DNA of 32,890 nucleotides, taken from Corallococcus terminator. GTDB taxonomy: Bacteria > Myxococcota > Myxococcia > Myxococcales > Myxococcaceae. Position numbers and translations under genes: made by a program. The stretch covers positions 1 to 32,890 of the forward strand of contig NZ_RAVZ01000066.1 in the NCBI RefSeq assembly GCF_003611635.1. The letters are read 5' to 3'. Shown piece after piece: positions 1 through 8,217 of the stretch (positions within the stretch are counted from its first letter, which is position 1; each line of letters starts with the position of its first letter). The notes beneath the pieces were generated by a model that made no database searches, was not told where the DNA came from, and saw only the letters and a program-made list of their open reading frames with translations.

Positions 1-291
1 CCTCGGGGGACGGCGGGGGGCGGGGAGGAGATGGATTCGGAGGAGGGAGCCGGAAGAAGCGTCCGGTCCGTGATGAAGCTTCTCCAAAGCACGGCGTGTG
101 CCAGGGCTTCGCGCGGGTGACCTGGAAGCCGTTTCCCCTCTGAAGCGCCGTTTCCAGCGGGTGCTCCACCCCCCTCGCTCCTGATGAGGCGGGCCATCAG
201 AGGTGGTGACTCGTGTCACCAGTGCCGGGTCGGCGCGGTCCCCCGGTTCTGCTAAGTCGGGACGGAAACCGCCCCGGGGGGACTGAAGACC
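1..291. other. Upstream intergenic / window edge
   Basis: I see no confident gene here. On the minus strand a frame is open from a GTG complementary to about position 93 out to the left edge and would encode a Ser/Pro-rich start (MLWRSFITDRTLLPAPSS...). This could be the 5' end of a gene running leftwards, but it has no clear ribosome binding site. On the plus strand frame 1 is open only to a stop at 118-120. The rest is probably the promoter and leader of the gene starting at 292. Confidence 0.3.
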
Positions 292-1296
292 ATGGCGACG
301 AAGACACGAGAGCCGCAGCCCATCGACGCATATCTGGCGGACGTGGCGGACCCGGCGGCGAAGAAGACGCTGCGTGCCCTGAGGATGCAGTTGCGCAAGC
401 TGCTCCCAGGCGCCACCGAATCCATCAGCTACCGGATGCCCACCTTCAAGGTGGACGGGAACGCCGTGGCGGGCTTCGCGTTCTTCAAGACCCACTGTGG
501 CTACTACCCCTTCAGCGGCGGTGTGATTCCGACGCTGAAGGCGGAGCTGGACGGCTACACCACGTCGAAGAGCGGCGTCACCTTTCCGCCCGACCAACCG
601 CTCCCGGTGACGCTGGTGAAGAAGCTGGTGCGGGCGCGACTGGCGGAGCTCGCCACGCTTGGGAAGAAGCCCGCGGCCGCGAAGAAGAAGGCGCTCATCA
701 CCGAGCGCGTGACCGACGCCGCCGTGAAGGAGGCCACCGGACGCGACTGGAAGACCTGGATGCGCGCCCTGGACGCGGCGGGGGCGGCCGAGCTGAACCA
801 CAAGCAGCTCGTCGCGCACCTGGCCCGGGAGGTCGAGTCCAGTTGGTGGCAGCAGTCGATCTCCGTGGCGTATGAACAGGCGCGGGGCAAGCGCGTGGTG
901 GGCGAGACCGCCACGACGGGCTTTCAAGTGGGCGTGGTGCGCACGCTGCCGATGACCGCCCCCAAACTGTGGGCGTGGCTCACGACGCAGCCGGAGCGCT
1001 GGCTGGGCCCGGGCGCGACGCTGAAGCTCGAAGCCGGGAGCCCCTATGCGGTCCCCAAGCGTCGCGGGGCTCCGGGCGTGCAGGGAGAGGTCCGGGTGGT
1101 GAAGCCCGGCCAGCGCCTTCGCATGACGTGGCAGCCCGATGGGTGGAAGAAGCCGGCGACGTTGCAGTTCACGCTGGCGCCGAAGCCGCGGGGCGTCGCC
1201 TTCCAGGTGCACATGGAGAAGCTTCCGGATGCGAAGGCCCGGGAGGCGATGCGTGAGCACTGGTCGAAGCTGCTCACGAAGATGGCGAAGGATTGA
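292..1296 (+). CDS. DUF1801 / SRPBCC fusion protein
   Basis: A 334-residue soluble protein with no signal peptide. Residues about 12-120 match the DUF1801 (YdhG/frataxin-like 'iron chaperone') pattern, with IDAYLADV at the start, SYRMPTF and FFKTHCGYYPF in the middle and ITF/VTFPPDQPLP-type ending. A Lys/Ala-rich linker follows. Residues about 135-195 (ATGRDWKTWMRALDAAG, then LNHKQLVAHL and SSWWQQSISVAYEQARG) resemble the short TGK-x-W module often placed before SRPBCC domains. Residues about 205-334 form an SRPBCC/AHSA1-like ligand-binding fold (MTAPKLWAWLTTQPERWLGPG, later RMTWQPDGWKKPATLQFTL). The ATG at 292 is chosen because the DUF1801 pattern starts at once after it. No ligand or reaction can be given; the domain calls are from family knowledge and the three-part fusion is seen in the sequence. 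Confidence 0.85.
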   Translation: MATKTREPQPIDAYLADVADPAAKKTLRALRMQLRKLLPGATESISYRMPTFKVDGNAVAGFAFFKTHCGYYPFSGGVIPTLKAELDGYTTSKSGVTFPPDQPLPVTLVKKLVRARLAELATLGKKPAAAKKKALITERVTDAAVKEATGRDWKTWMRALDAAGAAELNHKQLVAHLAREVESSWWQQSISVAYEQARGKRVVGETATTGFQVGVVRTLPMTAPKLWAWLTTQPERWLGPGATLKLEAGSPYAVPKRRGAPGVQGEVRVVKPGQRLRMTWQPDGWKKPATLQFTLAPKPRGVAFQVHMEKLPDAKAREAMREHWSKLLTKMAKD

Positions 1297-1320
1297 CCCG
1301 GAGCGTCAGCCGCTGTCGCC

Positions 1321-1348
1321 TTGGGGCGACCGGAGGCTCTGCTACAAT
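1321..1348 (+). promoter_or_regulatory. Candidate sigma70-type promoter, possibly leaderless
   Basis: TTGGGG at 1321-1326 and TACAAT at 1343-1348 are 16 bases apart. TACAAT matches the consensus -10 at five of six bases; the -35 is weak. Transcription would start about 7 bases further on, essentially at the ATG at 1356, which has no Shine-Dalgarno sequence in front of it. Confidence 0.4.
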
Positions 1349-1355
1349 TGGACCC

Positions 1356-2495
1356 ATGCGCGCATGGCTGGGTTTCATGGTCCTGTTCTGCGCCCTCGGC
1401 ACTCCGGCCCTGGGCGTCACGGTGGAAGAGGTGCCCCGGCCTCCCAGGGGCTCCTGGACGGTGGACCTCACCGCCACCCGCGTCCTCCAGCCGTCGGTCC
1501 AGGCGGAGCTCGAACAGACGGGCACTGAGCTGAACGACCGGGGGCTCGGTCAGCTCATGGTGGTGATGCTGGACACCACGTCGGGCAGGCCCTCGCGTGA
1601 GTTCGCGCTGGCGCTCTTCAACCGCTGGGGCATCGGCCATTCCGGGCGCGACGATGGCGTGCTGCTCTTCGTCGCGTACGCCGACCGCAAGGTGGAGATC
1701 ATCCTGGGCGACGGGGTGGATGAACCCGCCGACGAGGAGGCCAGCGACGCGGTGATGGCGCAGGCCATCGTGCCGGCCTTCAAGCGCAAGGATCCCAACG
1801 CCGCGGTCCAGATGGGTGCACGAGGCCTGAAGGAACTCATCGAGAACTCACGGCTCAACAATCCCAACGCCGCTGCCCCGGAGCCCGTCGCCGGGAGTGA
1901 TGTCGCCGACAGCCCCCCCGCCGTGGAGATCCAGGACGCCGCGTCGCAGCAGGTGACCTGGAGCCCTCCGGAAGAGGCGTCCACGGAGCCGGGCCTGGGC
2001 GCTATCGCCGGAGGCGCGGGCGTGCTCGGCGCGGCGGGGCTGGCGGGCCGTGCCTGGCTCCGCCGCCGTCCGCGCAAGTGCAAGGCGTGTGGCACCCAGC
2101 GGCTGCGGCTTGGAGAGGTGGAGGACGATGCCCATCTCGACGCCGGCCAGCGGGCCGAGGAATCGCTGGGCTCGGTGGACTACGACGCCTGGTGGTGCGA
2201 GCGGTGCTCGGACGTGCTCATCGAGCGCTATGGCGCGTTCTTCACCAGCCTCGCGCGCTGCACGCGGTGCGACTACGTGACGGGGAAGCAGAGCTCTCGG
2301 ACGCTGCGAAGCGCTACGTACGATCACGGCGGCGAGGAGGAGGTGACGGTGCGGTGCACTCACTGCTCCTTCGTGTCCGTCTCGCGCCGCTCCACGCCGC
2401 GCCGCACCCGGCCCTCGTCGTCGTCGTCGAGTTCCTCACGCTCCTCGTCCGGAGGCGGGCGCTCCTCGGGAGGAGGCTCCAGCGGAAGCTGGTAG
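1356..2495 (+). CDS. TPM-domain (TLP18.3/Psb32/MOLO-1) protein with zinc ribbons
   Basis: A 379-residue predicted secreted or membrane-anchored protein. The start is placed at the ATG at 1356 because it opens directly on a signal peptide (MRAWLGFMVLFCALGTPALG); the frame is open further upstream to 1293 but without signal or coding character. The next ~150 residues are a TPM domain: a hydrophobic LMVVMLDTTSG strand, FNRWGIGHSGRDDGVLLFVA, and KVEIILGDGVDE, which are hallmarks of the family. A Pro-rich stretch leads to a single hydrophobic helix (about GLGAIAGGAGVLGAAGLAG). The C-terminal part has four CxxC knuckles (CKAC, CERC, CTRC, CTHC), enough for two zinc ribbons, then a Ser/Gly tail ending GGGSSGSW as in many YgcG/TPM proteins. 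TPM proteins are linked to photosystem repair, phosphatase activity or membrane protein assembly; the role here is unknown. Confidence 0.88.
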   Translation: MRAWLGFMVLFCALGTPALGVTVEEVPRPPRGSWTVDLTATRVLQPSVQAELEQTGTELNDRGLGQLMVVMLDTTSGRPSREFALALFNRWGIGHSGRDDGVLLFVAYADRKVEIILGDGVDEPADEEASDAVMAQAIVPAFKRKDPNAAVQMGARGLKELIENSRLNNPNAAAPEPVAGSDVADSPPAVEIQDAASQQVTWSPPEEASTEPGLGAIAGGAGVLGAAGLAGRAWLRRRPRKCKACGTQRLRLGEVEDDAHLDAGQRAEESLGSVDYDAWWCERCSDVLIERYGAFFTSLARCTRCDYVTGKQSSRTLRSATYDHGGEEEVTVRCTHCSFVSVSRRSTPRRTRPSSSSSSSSRSSSGGGRSSGGGSSGSW

Positions 2496-2589
2496 CCGCG
2501 TGCCTCGACACGTCCTTTTCGATATTTCCGGATTTGACTAGTTTTCCTTGATGCGCTGGGAGACGCCCGGCGCAAGCTTCGAGGGAACC

Positions 2590-3324
2590 ATGCTCAAACT
2601 CCTGTCCTCCGCCGTCCTCAGCCTGCTGTTCTCCCTGGGGCTCATGCCCGCCACCCCGGAGCGGACCGCCGCGCTCGCGGTCACGACGACCACGGTCGCG
2701 ACGCACAACACCCTGCACGGGGAGGCGACGTTCAAGCCGCTCGCGGACGTCATCGGCTGGCAGGAGGTGGACACCTCCGCGGGTCATTCCAAGCTGGGGG
2801 CGCTCACGAACTACGACCACTTCCGGCCTGGCGAGAACCGGCTCGACGCTCGCAACTCCATCGCCATCTCCTGGCGCAAGAGCAAGTACGACAAGACCGG
2901 TGATGGCTCCCGTCTCACGCACGGCGGTGAGGCCGAAGTGACGCCTTCGCGCTTCGTGAACTGGGTCGTGCTGAAGAACAAGGAGACCGGCGCGAAGCTG
3001 GCCTTCGTCAACACGCACTACATCTCCGGCGCCTGGAACGGGGAGCACCCCGAGCGTCAGGAGCGCTGGCGGACGCACAACGCCGTGGTGCATGAGGTCG
3101 TCGCCGACTTGCGCGGCCGTGGCCTGCCCGTCGTCCTGGTGGGCGACTTCAACCGCCCCCTGTCGCAAGACATCCCGGGGATGAACCACCTGCGGACGGC
3201 AGGTGTCGACGGCGTCCCCATCGACCAGATCTACGTCCTCCAGGGCATCGGCACCGGTCCCGCCGAGCGCCTGGAGAAATTCGGCTCCGACCACTTCGCC
3301 TACACCGCGACCGTCGCGTACTGA
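2590..3324 (+). CDS. Secreted endonuclease/exonuclease/phosphatase-family protein
   Basis: A 244-residue protein. The ATG at 2590 has GAGGGA just upstream and begins a clear signal peptide (MLKLLSSAVLSLLFSLGLM); the frame also opens at 2548/2551 but that would bury the signal. After the signal come the hallmarks of the EEP (DNase I-like, PF03372) fold in order: THN near residue 38-40, WQEVD with the metal-binding Glu at about 59, NTHY, the GDFN motif and a C-terminal GSDH. These residues make up the usual Mg2+-dependent phosphodiesterase/phosphatase centre and all are present, so it should be active. It is short for the family, so it is close to a minimal domain. Substrate could be extracellular DNA, a phospholipid or an inositol phosphate; nothing in the sequence decides this. 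Confidence 0.87.
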   Translation: MLKLLSSAVLSLLFSLGLMPATPERTAALAVTTTTVATHNTLHGEATFKPLADVIGWQEVDTSAGHSKLGALTNYDHFRPGENRLDARNSIAISWRKSKYDKTGDGSRLTHGGEAEVTPSRFVNWVVLKNKETGAKLAFVNTHYISGAWNGEHPERQERWRTHNAVVHEVVADLRGRGLPVVLVGDFNRPLSQDIPGMNHLRTAGVDGVPIDQIYVLQGIGTGPAERLEKFGSDHFAYTATVAY

Positions 3325-3428
3325 CGCCGCGACTCCCCGCCGGAAGTGCCGACCCTTCCGCCTGCGTTTGGATTTGCCTTGGATTGGGCGCAACATCCCC
3401 AGGCAGAGCAATGAAAGGCGAAACCGGC

Positions 3429-4580
3429 ATGAAGGCGAAGACCTCCTTGCGAAGCTACCGCGCGCTGTCCCTGCTGATGGGAGGGTTGCTGCTGACGGCC
3501 TGCGACAAGGGCGCGGCGAAGCCCGAGCCCGTTCCGGACGTCGAGCCGGGAGTCATGAATCCCGGGCAAAGCGGGCAAGGGGAGTTGACGGAGGAGGGGC
3601 AGCGGGTCCGCTACGAGCTGGCCACGAAGGCCGGACACTTCTACCGGTTCGGCTGTCAGGCTGACACCCTGCCCATCTGCGAGGTGCGGAGGCTCGACCC
3701 GAACACGCTGGAGCCCCTGCCGCCTGCCACCCAGACGTCCTACGCCTCCGCCTCCGCTTCCTGGCGTGCGGCATTGGACGAAACCGCCATCGTGGACGTG
3801 CGTTCGTCCCTCAGCCCACCGGTCAAGGTCGGCCGGTACACCTTTGACTTCTCCGAGACCGAGGACACCGAGGGCAACACGGAGCAGGACGCCGTCTCCC
3901 AATCGATACCGTCGGAGTTCACAGGCTTCCTGAACGCCCCGTTCCCGGACGACGTGGATGTCTTCCGGTTCTCCATTCCCCAGGGGCACATCCTGGCGGT
4001 GCGCTGCATCGGGGCGGACGACTTCGGCCCCGACACGGAGATGGTGCGGGCGGATGGCACCGTGCTCAACACGTACGTCTATCTTGGCTCCAGAGCCGGG
4101 GAGGCAGCGCTGTCCGCCGAGAACGACACCGGAGAGGACCTCTTCCTGCGCGTCTTCTTCAAGGCGGCGCAAGGGTGGGCTCAGGTGCTGGATGGCTATC
4201 GCTGCACGGCGGCGGACAACGGAGTGGACGATCATCAGGATGCGCCGCCGGGGGCCACGGTGGTGACGGTGCCCTCGACGACCGATGTGAAGCTGTGGCC
4301 CACGGGCGACGTGGACGTGCTCGCGGTGGACCTCGTGGAAGGTCACAAGTACCGGCTGTCCTCGAACGGGCACCCCTTCTATGCCGCCACGACGGTGCTG
4401 GATGCCCAGGGTGCCCTCATCGTGAAGGACCTCGCGAGCAATGACACGCCGGGGGCCGAATTCACGGCGCCTGGCACCGGGCGCTACTTCCTCTCGCTCC
4501 GGCGCGTCCAGGGGCCTGGCGTCTGGAAGTTCATCAATCCCACGGACTTCCCCTACAGCATCTCCGAAGTCGCGCCGTAG
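3429..4580 (+). CDS. Lipoprotein with PPC-like beta-sandwich repeats
   Basis: A 383-residue predicted lipoprotein. The start at 3429 gives a short positively charged n-region, a hydrophobic stretch and the lipobox LTAC with Cys at residue 25; an alternative ATG at 3411 adds six residues and AAAGGCG lies between the two starts. The mature protein contains three similar ~100-residue segments, each with a pattern like VDVFRFSIPQGHILAVRC or VDVLAVDLVEGHKYRLS followed by a D-x-G-x turn and ending in FLRVF or YFLSLRRV. This is the pattern of bacterial pre-peptidase C-terminal (PPC, PF04151) domains, which accompany secreted proteases, but no catalytic domain is present. It is probably an outer-membrane or surface-exposed accessory protein. 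The repeat call is my reading; function unknown. Confidence 0.75.
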   Translation: MKAKTSLRSYRALSLLMGGLLLTACDKGAAKPEPVPDVEPGVMNPGQSGQGELTEEGQRVRYELATKAGHFYRFGCQADTLPICEVRRLDPNTLEPLPPATQTSYASASASWRAALDETAIVDVRSSLSPPVKVGRYTFDFSETEDTEGNTEQDAVSQSIPSEFTGFLNAPFPDDVDVFRFSIPQGHILAVRCIGADDFGPDTEMVRADGTVLNTYVYLGSRAGEAALSAENDTGEDLFLRVFFKAAQGWAQVLDGYRCTAADNGVDDHQDAPPGATVVTVPSTTDVKLWPTGDVDVLAVDLVEGHKYRLSSNGHPFYAATTVLDAQGALIVKDLASNDTPGAEFTAPGTGRYFLSLRRVQGPGVWKFINPTDFPYSISEVAP

Positions 4581-4606
4581 GTAGGGATTGCGGGTGAGGT
4601 CGCGTC

Positions 4607-4740
4607 TCAGCCGTACAGTTCGCTGAGCGGCCCCGGAGCGATGCGCGTGCTGAACTCCAGACCGAAGTGGTCGAGCGACGCATCCCCGAGCGCGTGCCCC
4701 AGGGAGTTGAAGAGGTTGGACACCTCTCCAGCGTCAGCGC
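4607..4740 (-). pseudogene. Possible 3' remnant of an unidentified gene
   Basis: The minus-strand frame ending at the stop at 4607-4609 reads like real protein over its last ~43 residues (GEVSNLFNSLGHALGDAS, then DHFGLEFSTRIAPGP and LSELYG), with high GC at third codon positions in a hand check. Upstream of about 4740 the same frame turns into low-complexity, implausible sequence and there is no start codon in a good context. I read it as the tail of a decayed or truncated gene. I do not recognise the family. An alternative is chance. Confidence 0.35.
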
Positions 4741-5173
4741 TTCGTGACGGAGGCGAGCAGGACAGGCCCGGGCGTAAGGCCCCCTCCCTCCGGTCCCAAG
4801 CAGGCATGCCCTGAAGGTCCCCTGCCGCATGGAGAAGGGCCTGCCCAGACTTGGGGAGAAGCAATCCCACTCAAACCCACGGACTCGCCGCCATCCAACC
4901 GCAAAGAATCCGTTGCGGAGCCTTGTTCCGCTCCAGCGACTCACTCCTTTTCCGGAGTCGCCCTCGTCAAATCAGAAAAGGCCAGCAGGGGTGGAATCAC
5001 AGACTGGAATTCGCGAGGAGGGCGCATCTTCAGCACTTCTCTCGCAATCAATGGCCTGAAGGCTCCAAGTCGATAACGTCTATCTAGAGAGAGCCATTCG
5101 TCGTCATTTAAATCCAACCAGGTACCTGCTGAAATCTGGGGCGACTCAGAGACCCCGGGAAATCCGACCTCAG

Positions 5174-5179
5174 TATAAA
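5174..5179 (+). promoter_or_regulatory. Candidate -10 box of lectin-like gene
   Basis: TATAAA lies about 110 bases before the ATG at 5292 in locally A/T-richer DNA. No convincing -35 is seen, so this is only a candidate. Confidence 0.22.
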
Positions 5180-5291
5180 ACTACAAAGGCATTGGCGGCG
5201 CGCACGCCGGGCGCAGTAGCGGCTTGCCAGTGATCAGATGAAGTTGGCTTCGCCTGATCTTCCTCACATCCGCGCCCCGAAGGAGACCCTC

Positions 5292-7154
5292 ATGTCCGTT
5301 GCAATGGATGGCATCATGGCCGTATTCAGTCCACCCTCAGATAAAAAGAGTCTTTTGATTGCTGTCGCCGAAGACGGCACCGCAGATGCTCTCAATCAAC
5401 TCGTCTTCGCGCCACTGTGGCAGGCGTTCGCAGTCAACGAGGTGATGAACAATCCTCCGAGCGGGACGATCTGCAACGGTACGGTCTACGTGGTCTACCC
5501 CAGCACCGCCCAGGATACGTCCTCTGCGTTCTGCTACACCTGCACGGGTACGACCTGGAGCGGCCCCACCGTACTCACCGAGGTATTGACGAATTGCGGC
5601 ATGAGTGCCGTCACGTACAACGGTACGCCGTATGCATTCTATCAGGGCACAACCCTGAACATGAAGAACAGTGGTCAGATGTTCGCCAAGCAATTGCCGG
5701 CAGGCTCTTACTGGGGCGTGCTGGGCGAACAAGTGATCATGTCCAACATTCCCTCGGCCATCGCGTTCAACGGCGAAGTCTATGTTTTCTACCAGGGGCC
5801 GGGGAATGATGAGCAGGTCTGGTTCACCCATACCTCCGATATCAGCAGCGGTAACTGGGCGGCTTCGACCCAGGTCCCAAATATCGGGGTGGCGTCGTCG
5901 GGTTCACCGGGAGCGGTGGTTTTCAACAACCAGGCCTACATCTTCTACCCGAGTTCCAACACCAACAACTCGATGTATTACAGGGGGATGACCACCGCGG
6001 GCGCCTGGGGAGCCGAAGGCAACATCTCCGCCGTGAGCATGACTGGCAAGCCGAGTCCCCTGGTCTACAACGACGTCCTCTATGTGTTCTACGAGGGCTC
6101 GGGCGGTGGAACGATGTGGTACATCAGTTCCACCGATGCGGTGAATTGGACTGCGCCGGTCCAGCTCGCCATGACCGGAATATCGGCTGCGCCCTACTTG
6201 ATTGTCTATAACTCACAACTGTTTTGTTTCATGCAGGGGCCGGGGGACGATTCTCAACTGTGGAATTGCATCATCACCCCTGGCGAAACCAACAGCTTCA
6301 TGGCCCGGATCACCAATGGAGGCCTGTCCTGGTCACCGGGTGTCGCGGTCTACAACAATCAAGTATACGCGTTCATCCAGGGAACAGGAGAAAGCGGCGC
6401 AATGTACTGCTGCATCGGCGATTCAAATGGATGGCAGCCCGCCATCCTAATCGTAGGAGAAGGGGGGATGACGGGGTCTCCTGCACCGGTCGTGTACAAC
6501 GACGTGCTGTATGTCTTCTCTCAAGGTGGGGACTACGCGGGCAATCTGCTCTACAACACCTACAGCCCAAGCAGCGGCTGGAGTGCGCAGCAGGAGGTCG
6601 TTCGGGGTGCGGGCATGTCGGGATGGCCCGGGCCGGTGGTGTGGAACAACCAGTTGTACGTCTTCTATGAGGGCAAGGGAAACGCCAACGGCGTCTGGTA
6701 CAGCGTGATGAGCAGCGATGGAAGCTGGAGTAACTCCATGCAGATGAACACCAGCGGCGTCACGTACTCCAACCAGACCGGAAGCAATCACGCAGGAACA
6801 AACGCCCCATGCGGCGTGGTGTACAACGGCATCCTGTATGTCGGGTACCTGGCCAACTCCGGATATATCTACATCACGGCGTTCAGCAGCGACGGCAGCT
6901 CGAACGGAAACCCGGTCGCCATCGGAGGGAACGCGTCGTGCTCGATGAGCTTCGCTGTGCTGGATGGGGTGCTCTACATGGCCTACGAGAATGAAACGAG
7001 CGGACAGCTCTTCTATCGGGTCAACAGTGGCGATCCCTGCAATAGCGCGGATTGGGGTCCAGGCATCCAGTTGGGCGCGGCGCCGTCGTCGAGTGCGCCG
7101 GGGGCCTTCACCGCCTGGACCGAGGATGCGATCAGTTGCGTGCAGATGTTCTGA
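5292..7154 (+). CDS. Repeat beta-propeller, lectin-like protein
   Basis: A 620-residue protein made almost wholly of about 12 tandem repeats of 45-50 residues. Each repeat has the core P-x-x-V-x-Y-N-x-x-L-Y-V-F-Y-x-G followed by a W/Y strand (for example LVYNDVLYVFYEGSG, VVWNNQLYVFYEGKG, VVYNGILYVGYLANSG). This pattern is typical of beta-propeller sugar-binding or sialidase-like folds, as in fungal fucose lectins and related bacterial lectins. No catalytic Asp-box or enzyme motif is seen. The start at 5292 follows GAAGGAGA at good spacing and drops a non-coding-looking 18-residue extension. There is no signal peptide, so if it acts outside the cell it needs another export route or release. 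Its G+C is lower than its neighbours (38, 28 and 33 of 60 bases in rows 5461, 6181 and 6361, against 47 of 60 in row 11221), which suggests transfer or selection on Asn/Tyr-rich repeats. Sugar specificity is unknown. Confidence 0.75.
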   Translation: MSVAMDGIMAVFSPPSDKKSLLIAVAEDGTADALNQLVFAPLWQAFAVNEVMNNPPSGTICNGTVYVVYPSTAQDTSSAFCYTCTGTTWSGPTVLTEVLTNCGMSAVTYNGTPYAFYQGTTLNMKNSGQMFAKQLPAGSYWGVLGEQVIMSNIPSAIAFNGEVYVFYQGPGNDEQVWFTHTSDISSGNWAASTQVPNIGVASSGSPGAVVFNNQAYIFYPSSNTNNSMYYRGMTTAGAWGAEGNISAVSMTGKPSPLVYNDVLYVFYEGSGGGTMWYISSTDAVNWTAPVQLAMTGISAAPYLIVYNSQLFCFMQGPGDDSQLWNCIITPGETNSFMARITNGGLSWSPGVAVYNNQVYAFIQGTGESGAMYCCIGDSNGWQPAILIVGEGGMTGSPAPVVYNDVLYVFSQGGDYAGNLLYNTYSPSSGWSAQQEVVRGAGMSGWPGPVVWNNQLYVFYEGKGNANGVWYSVMSSDGSWSNSMQMNTSGVTYSNQTGSNHAGTNAPCGVVYNGILYVGYLANSGYIYITAFSSDGSSNGNPVAIGGNASCSMSFAVLDGVLYMAYENETSGQLFYRVNSGDPCNSADWGPGIQLGAAPSSSAPGAFTAWTEDAISCVQMF

Positions 7155-7565
7155 GCGCGTGTCCCGAGACGGCTCGATGCATCCCTGAGAGCCTCTTTCG
7201 GTAGGAAAGAGAGCCGTCCGCCTGCCGGGTCGAATCGGCAGGGGGACGCAGCCCTGGGGAGTGTCGACCTGGGGGATGCGCGTGCAGGCCCCCTGGAGCC
7301 AGCGAAGCGGTGCGAGCCAATGCTGGGCCTTCGCCGGCCACTCATCAAGGGAGCACCCGGGATGCAGGCGAATTTGGAGCACCTGGGCTTACCCACGGCA
7401 TGTGCGAGGTTGGCCCCGGCACAAGCGCCACCTGCAACGCGAAGCGGGCGCATGTGACGGCAGCGCACCTGAGCGACGGTGCGTGCATCGCGTCGAGCGA
7501 GTCGATCGGCATGGGAGCCCGCGTCAGCGGCCCCGGCCATGCTCCGCCAGCTCACCCGGACGACG
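7155..7565. other. Convergent intergenic region
   Basis: This ~410-base gap lies between the 3' ends of the lectin-like gene (+) and the SRPBCC gene (-). It holds a hairpin just after the lectin gene (7193-7211) and the outer arm of one at the end of the SRPBCC gene (7541-7577). Open frames on both strands here have Arg/Cys/Pro-rich translations with no family likeness, so I call no gene. Confidence 0.6.
7193..7211 (+). terminator. Hairpin after lectin-like gene
   Basis: CTCTTTC at 7193-7199 pairs perfectly with GAAAGAG at 7205-7211 around a 5-base loop, 38 bases past the stop codon. There is no T-run after it, so an intrinsic terminator is possible but not certain. Confidence 0.4.
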
Positions 7566-7577
7566 TCATGGCGGAGC
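7541..7577 (-). terminator. Hairpin overlapping the end of the SRPBCC gene
   Basis: GCTCCGCCA at 7541-7549 and TGGCGGAGC at 7569-7577 form a perfect 9-bp stem with a 19-base loop that contains the stop codon of the minus-strand gene. No T-run follows. Confidence 0.35.
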
Positions 7578-8030
7578 GGGCGCCTCACCCTGACCGCTGG
7601 CCCACTGACGCGCCTCGCGCTCCAGCTTGTCGAGCGCCCCGTTCCAGCCGTCGATGCAGCCGTCCCGGTCCTGTTCCGACTGAAGGCCCTCGTGAACGAG
7701 CGTCAGCCTGGTGCCGCCTGACTGCTCTTCGAAAGTGACGGTGACCTGGGAGGGACCGCTCTTTTCGATCTCCCAGGTAAAGGACACCTTCCGGCCGGGC
7801 TCGAGCGCTCGGAATTCACCGGTGAAGTCGTAGGTGTCGCCGTTTGGCGCATGGGTGAGGACCCGGTACTTGCCGCCGACGCGGAGGTCGAGCATCCGCA
7901 CGTCGCTCGTGTCGCCGGCGTTGGGGCCCCACCAGGAGGCAACCTTCGAAGGATTCACCCAGAAGTCGAAGGCCTCTTCGGCGGTGGCGGAGAGTTGCCG
8001 TTGGAGCGTGAGGCTGTGCGGACGTGGCAT
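7566..8030 (-). CDS. SRPBCC / AHSA1-like domain protein
   Basis: A 154-residue single-domain protein of the AHSA1 (activator of Hsp90 ATPase homologue 1-like, PF08327) branch of the SRPBCC fold. The family pattern is complete: LQRQLSATAEEAFDFWVNPS, then SWWGPNA, a DLRVGGKYRV strand with the usual GG turn, GEFRALEPGRKVSFTWE, VTVTFEE, GGTRLTLVHEGL and the final GCIDGWNGALDKLE helix that closes the cavity. There is no signal peptide, so it is cytoplasmic. These proteins bind small hydrophobic ligands and in bacteria are often paired with an ArsR repressor; no ArsR gene is visible beside it. The next gene upstream on the same strand ends 187 bases away, so it probably has its own promoter. Ligand unknown. 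Confidence 0.88.
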   Translation of the reverse strand: MPRPHSLTLQRQLSATAEEAFDFWVNPSKVASWWGPNAGDTSDVRMLDLRVGGKYRVLTHAPNGDTYDFTGEFRALEPGRKVSFTWEIEKSGPSQVTVTFEEQSGGTRLTLVHEGLQSEQDRDGCIDGWNGALDKLEREARQWASGQGEAPAPP

Positions 8031-8217
8031 CGTGCCCCTCCTGGGCGCGGGTGAGCGAGTTCAACGCTGTGCATTGTTCCTCGTCGCCACAATGCGAGAA
8101 GGAAGGCCGGTCGATCGCCAGCCCGTCGTCCGGCCCCCTGCACGACAAGCCGCGCAATAGCGTTGCTTTCGGTGTTCATGGGGACCTGGGTGCTCGCGTG
8201 AACGCTCCGCGACCGGA

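Larger units (their letters stand above)
4581..5291. other. Long intergenic region, lower G+C
   Basis: This 711-base stretch has no intact gene I can support. Its left part carries the remnant at 4607-4740 (minus). From about 4860 the G+C falls (32 of 60 bases in row 5101-5160) and all frames lose the strong GC3 bias of the neighbours. The right end probably holds the promoter of the lectin-like gene, including TATAAA at 5174-5179. Confidence 0.6.

Noticed and set aside
4744-5087. Short plus-strand frames before the lectin-like gene
   Set aside because: Ser/Pro-rich, no start context, three overlapping frames of similar length; typical of non-coding DNA.
7310-7738. Plus-strand frame of 142 codons in the convergent gap after the lectin-like gene
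   Set aside because: No ribosome binding site or family likeness, and half of it is antisense to the SRPBCC gene.
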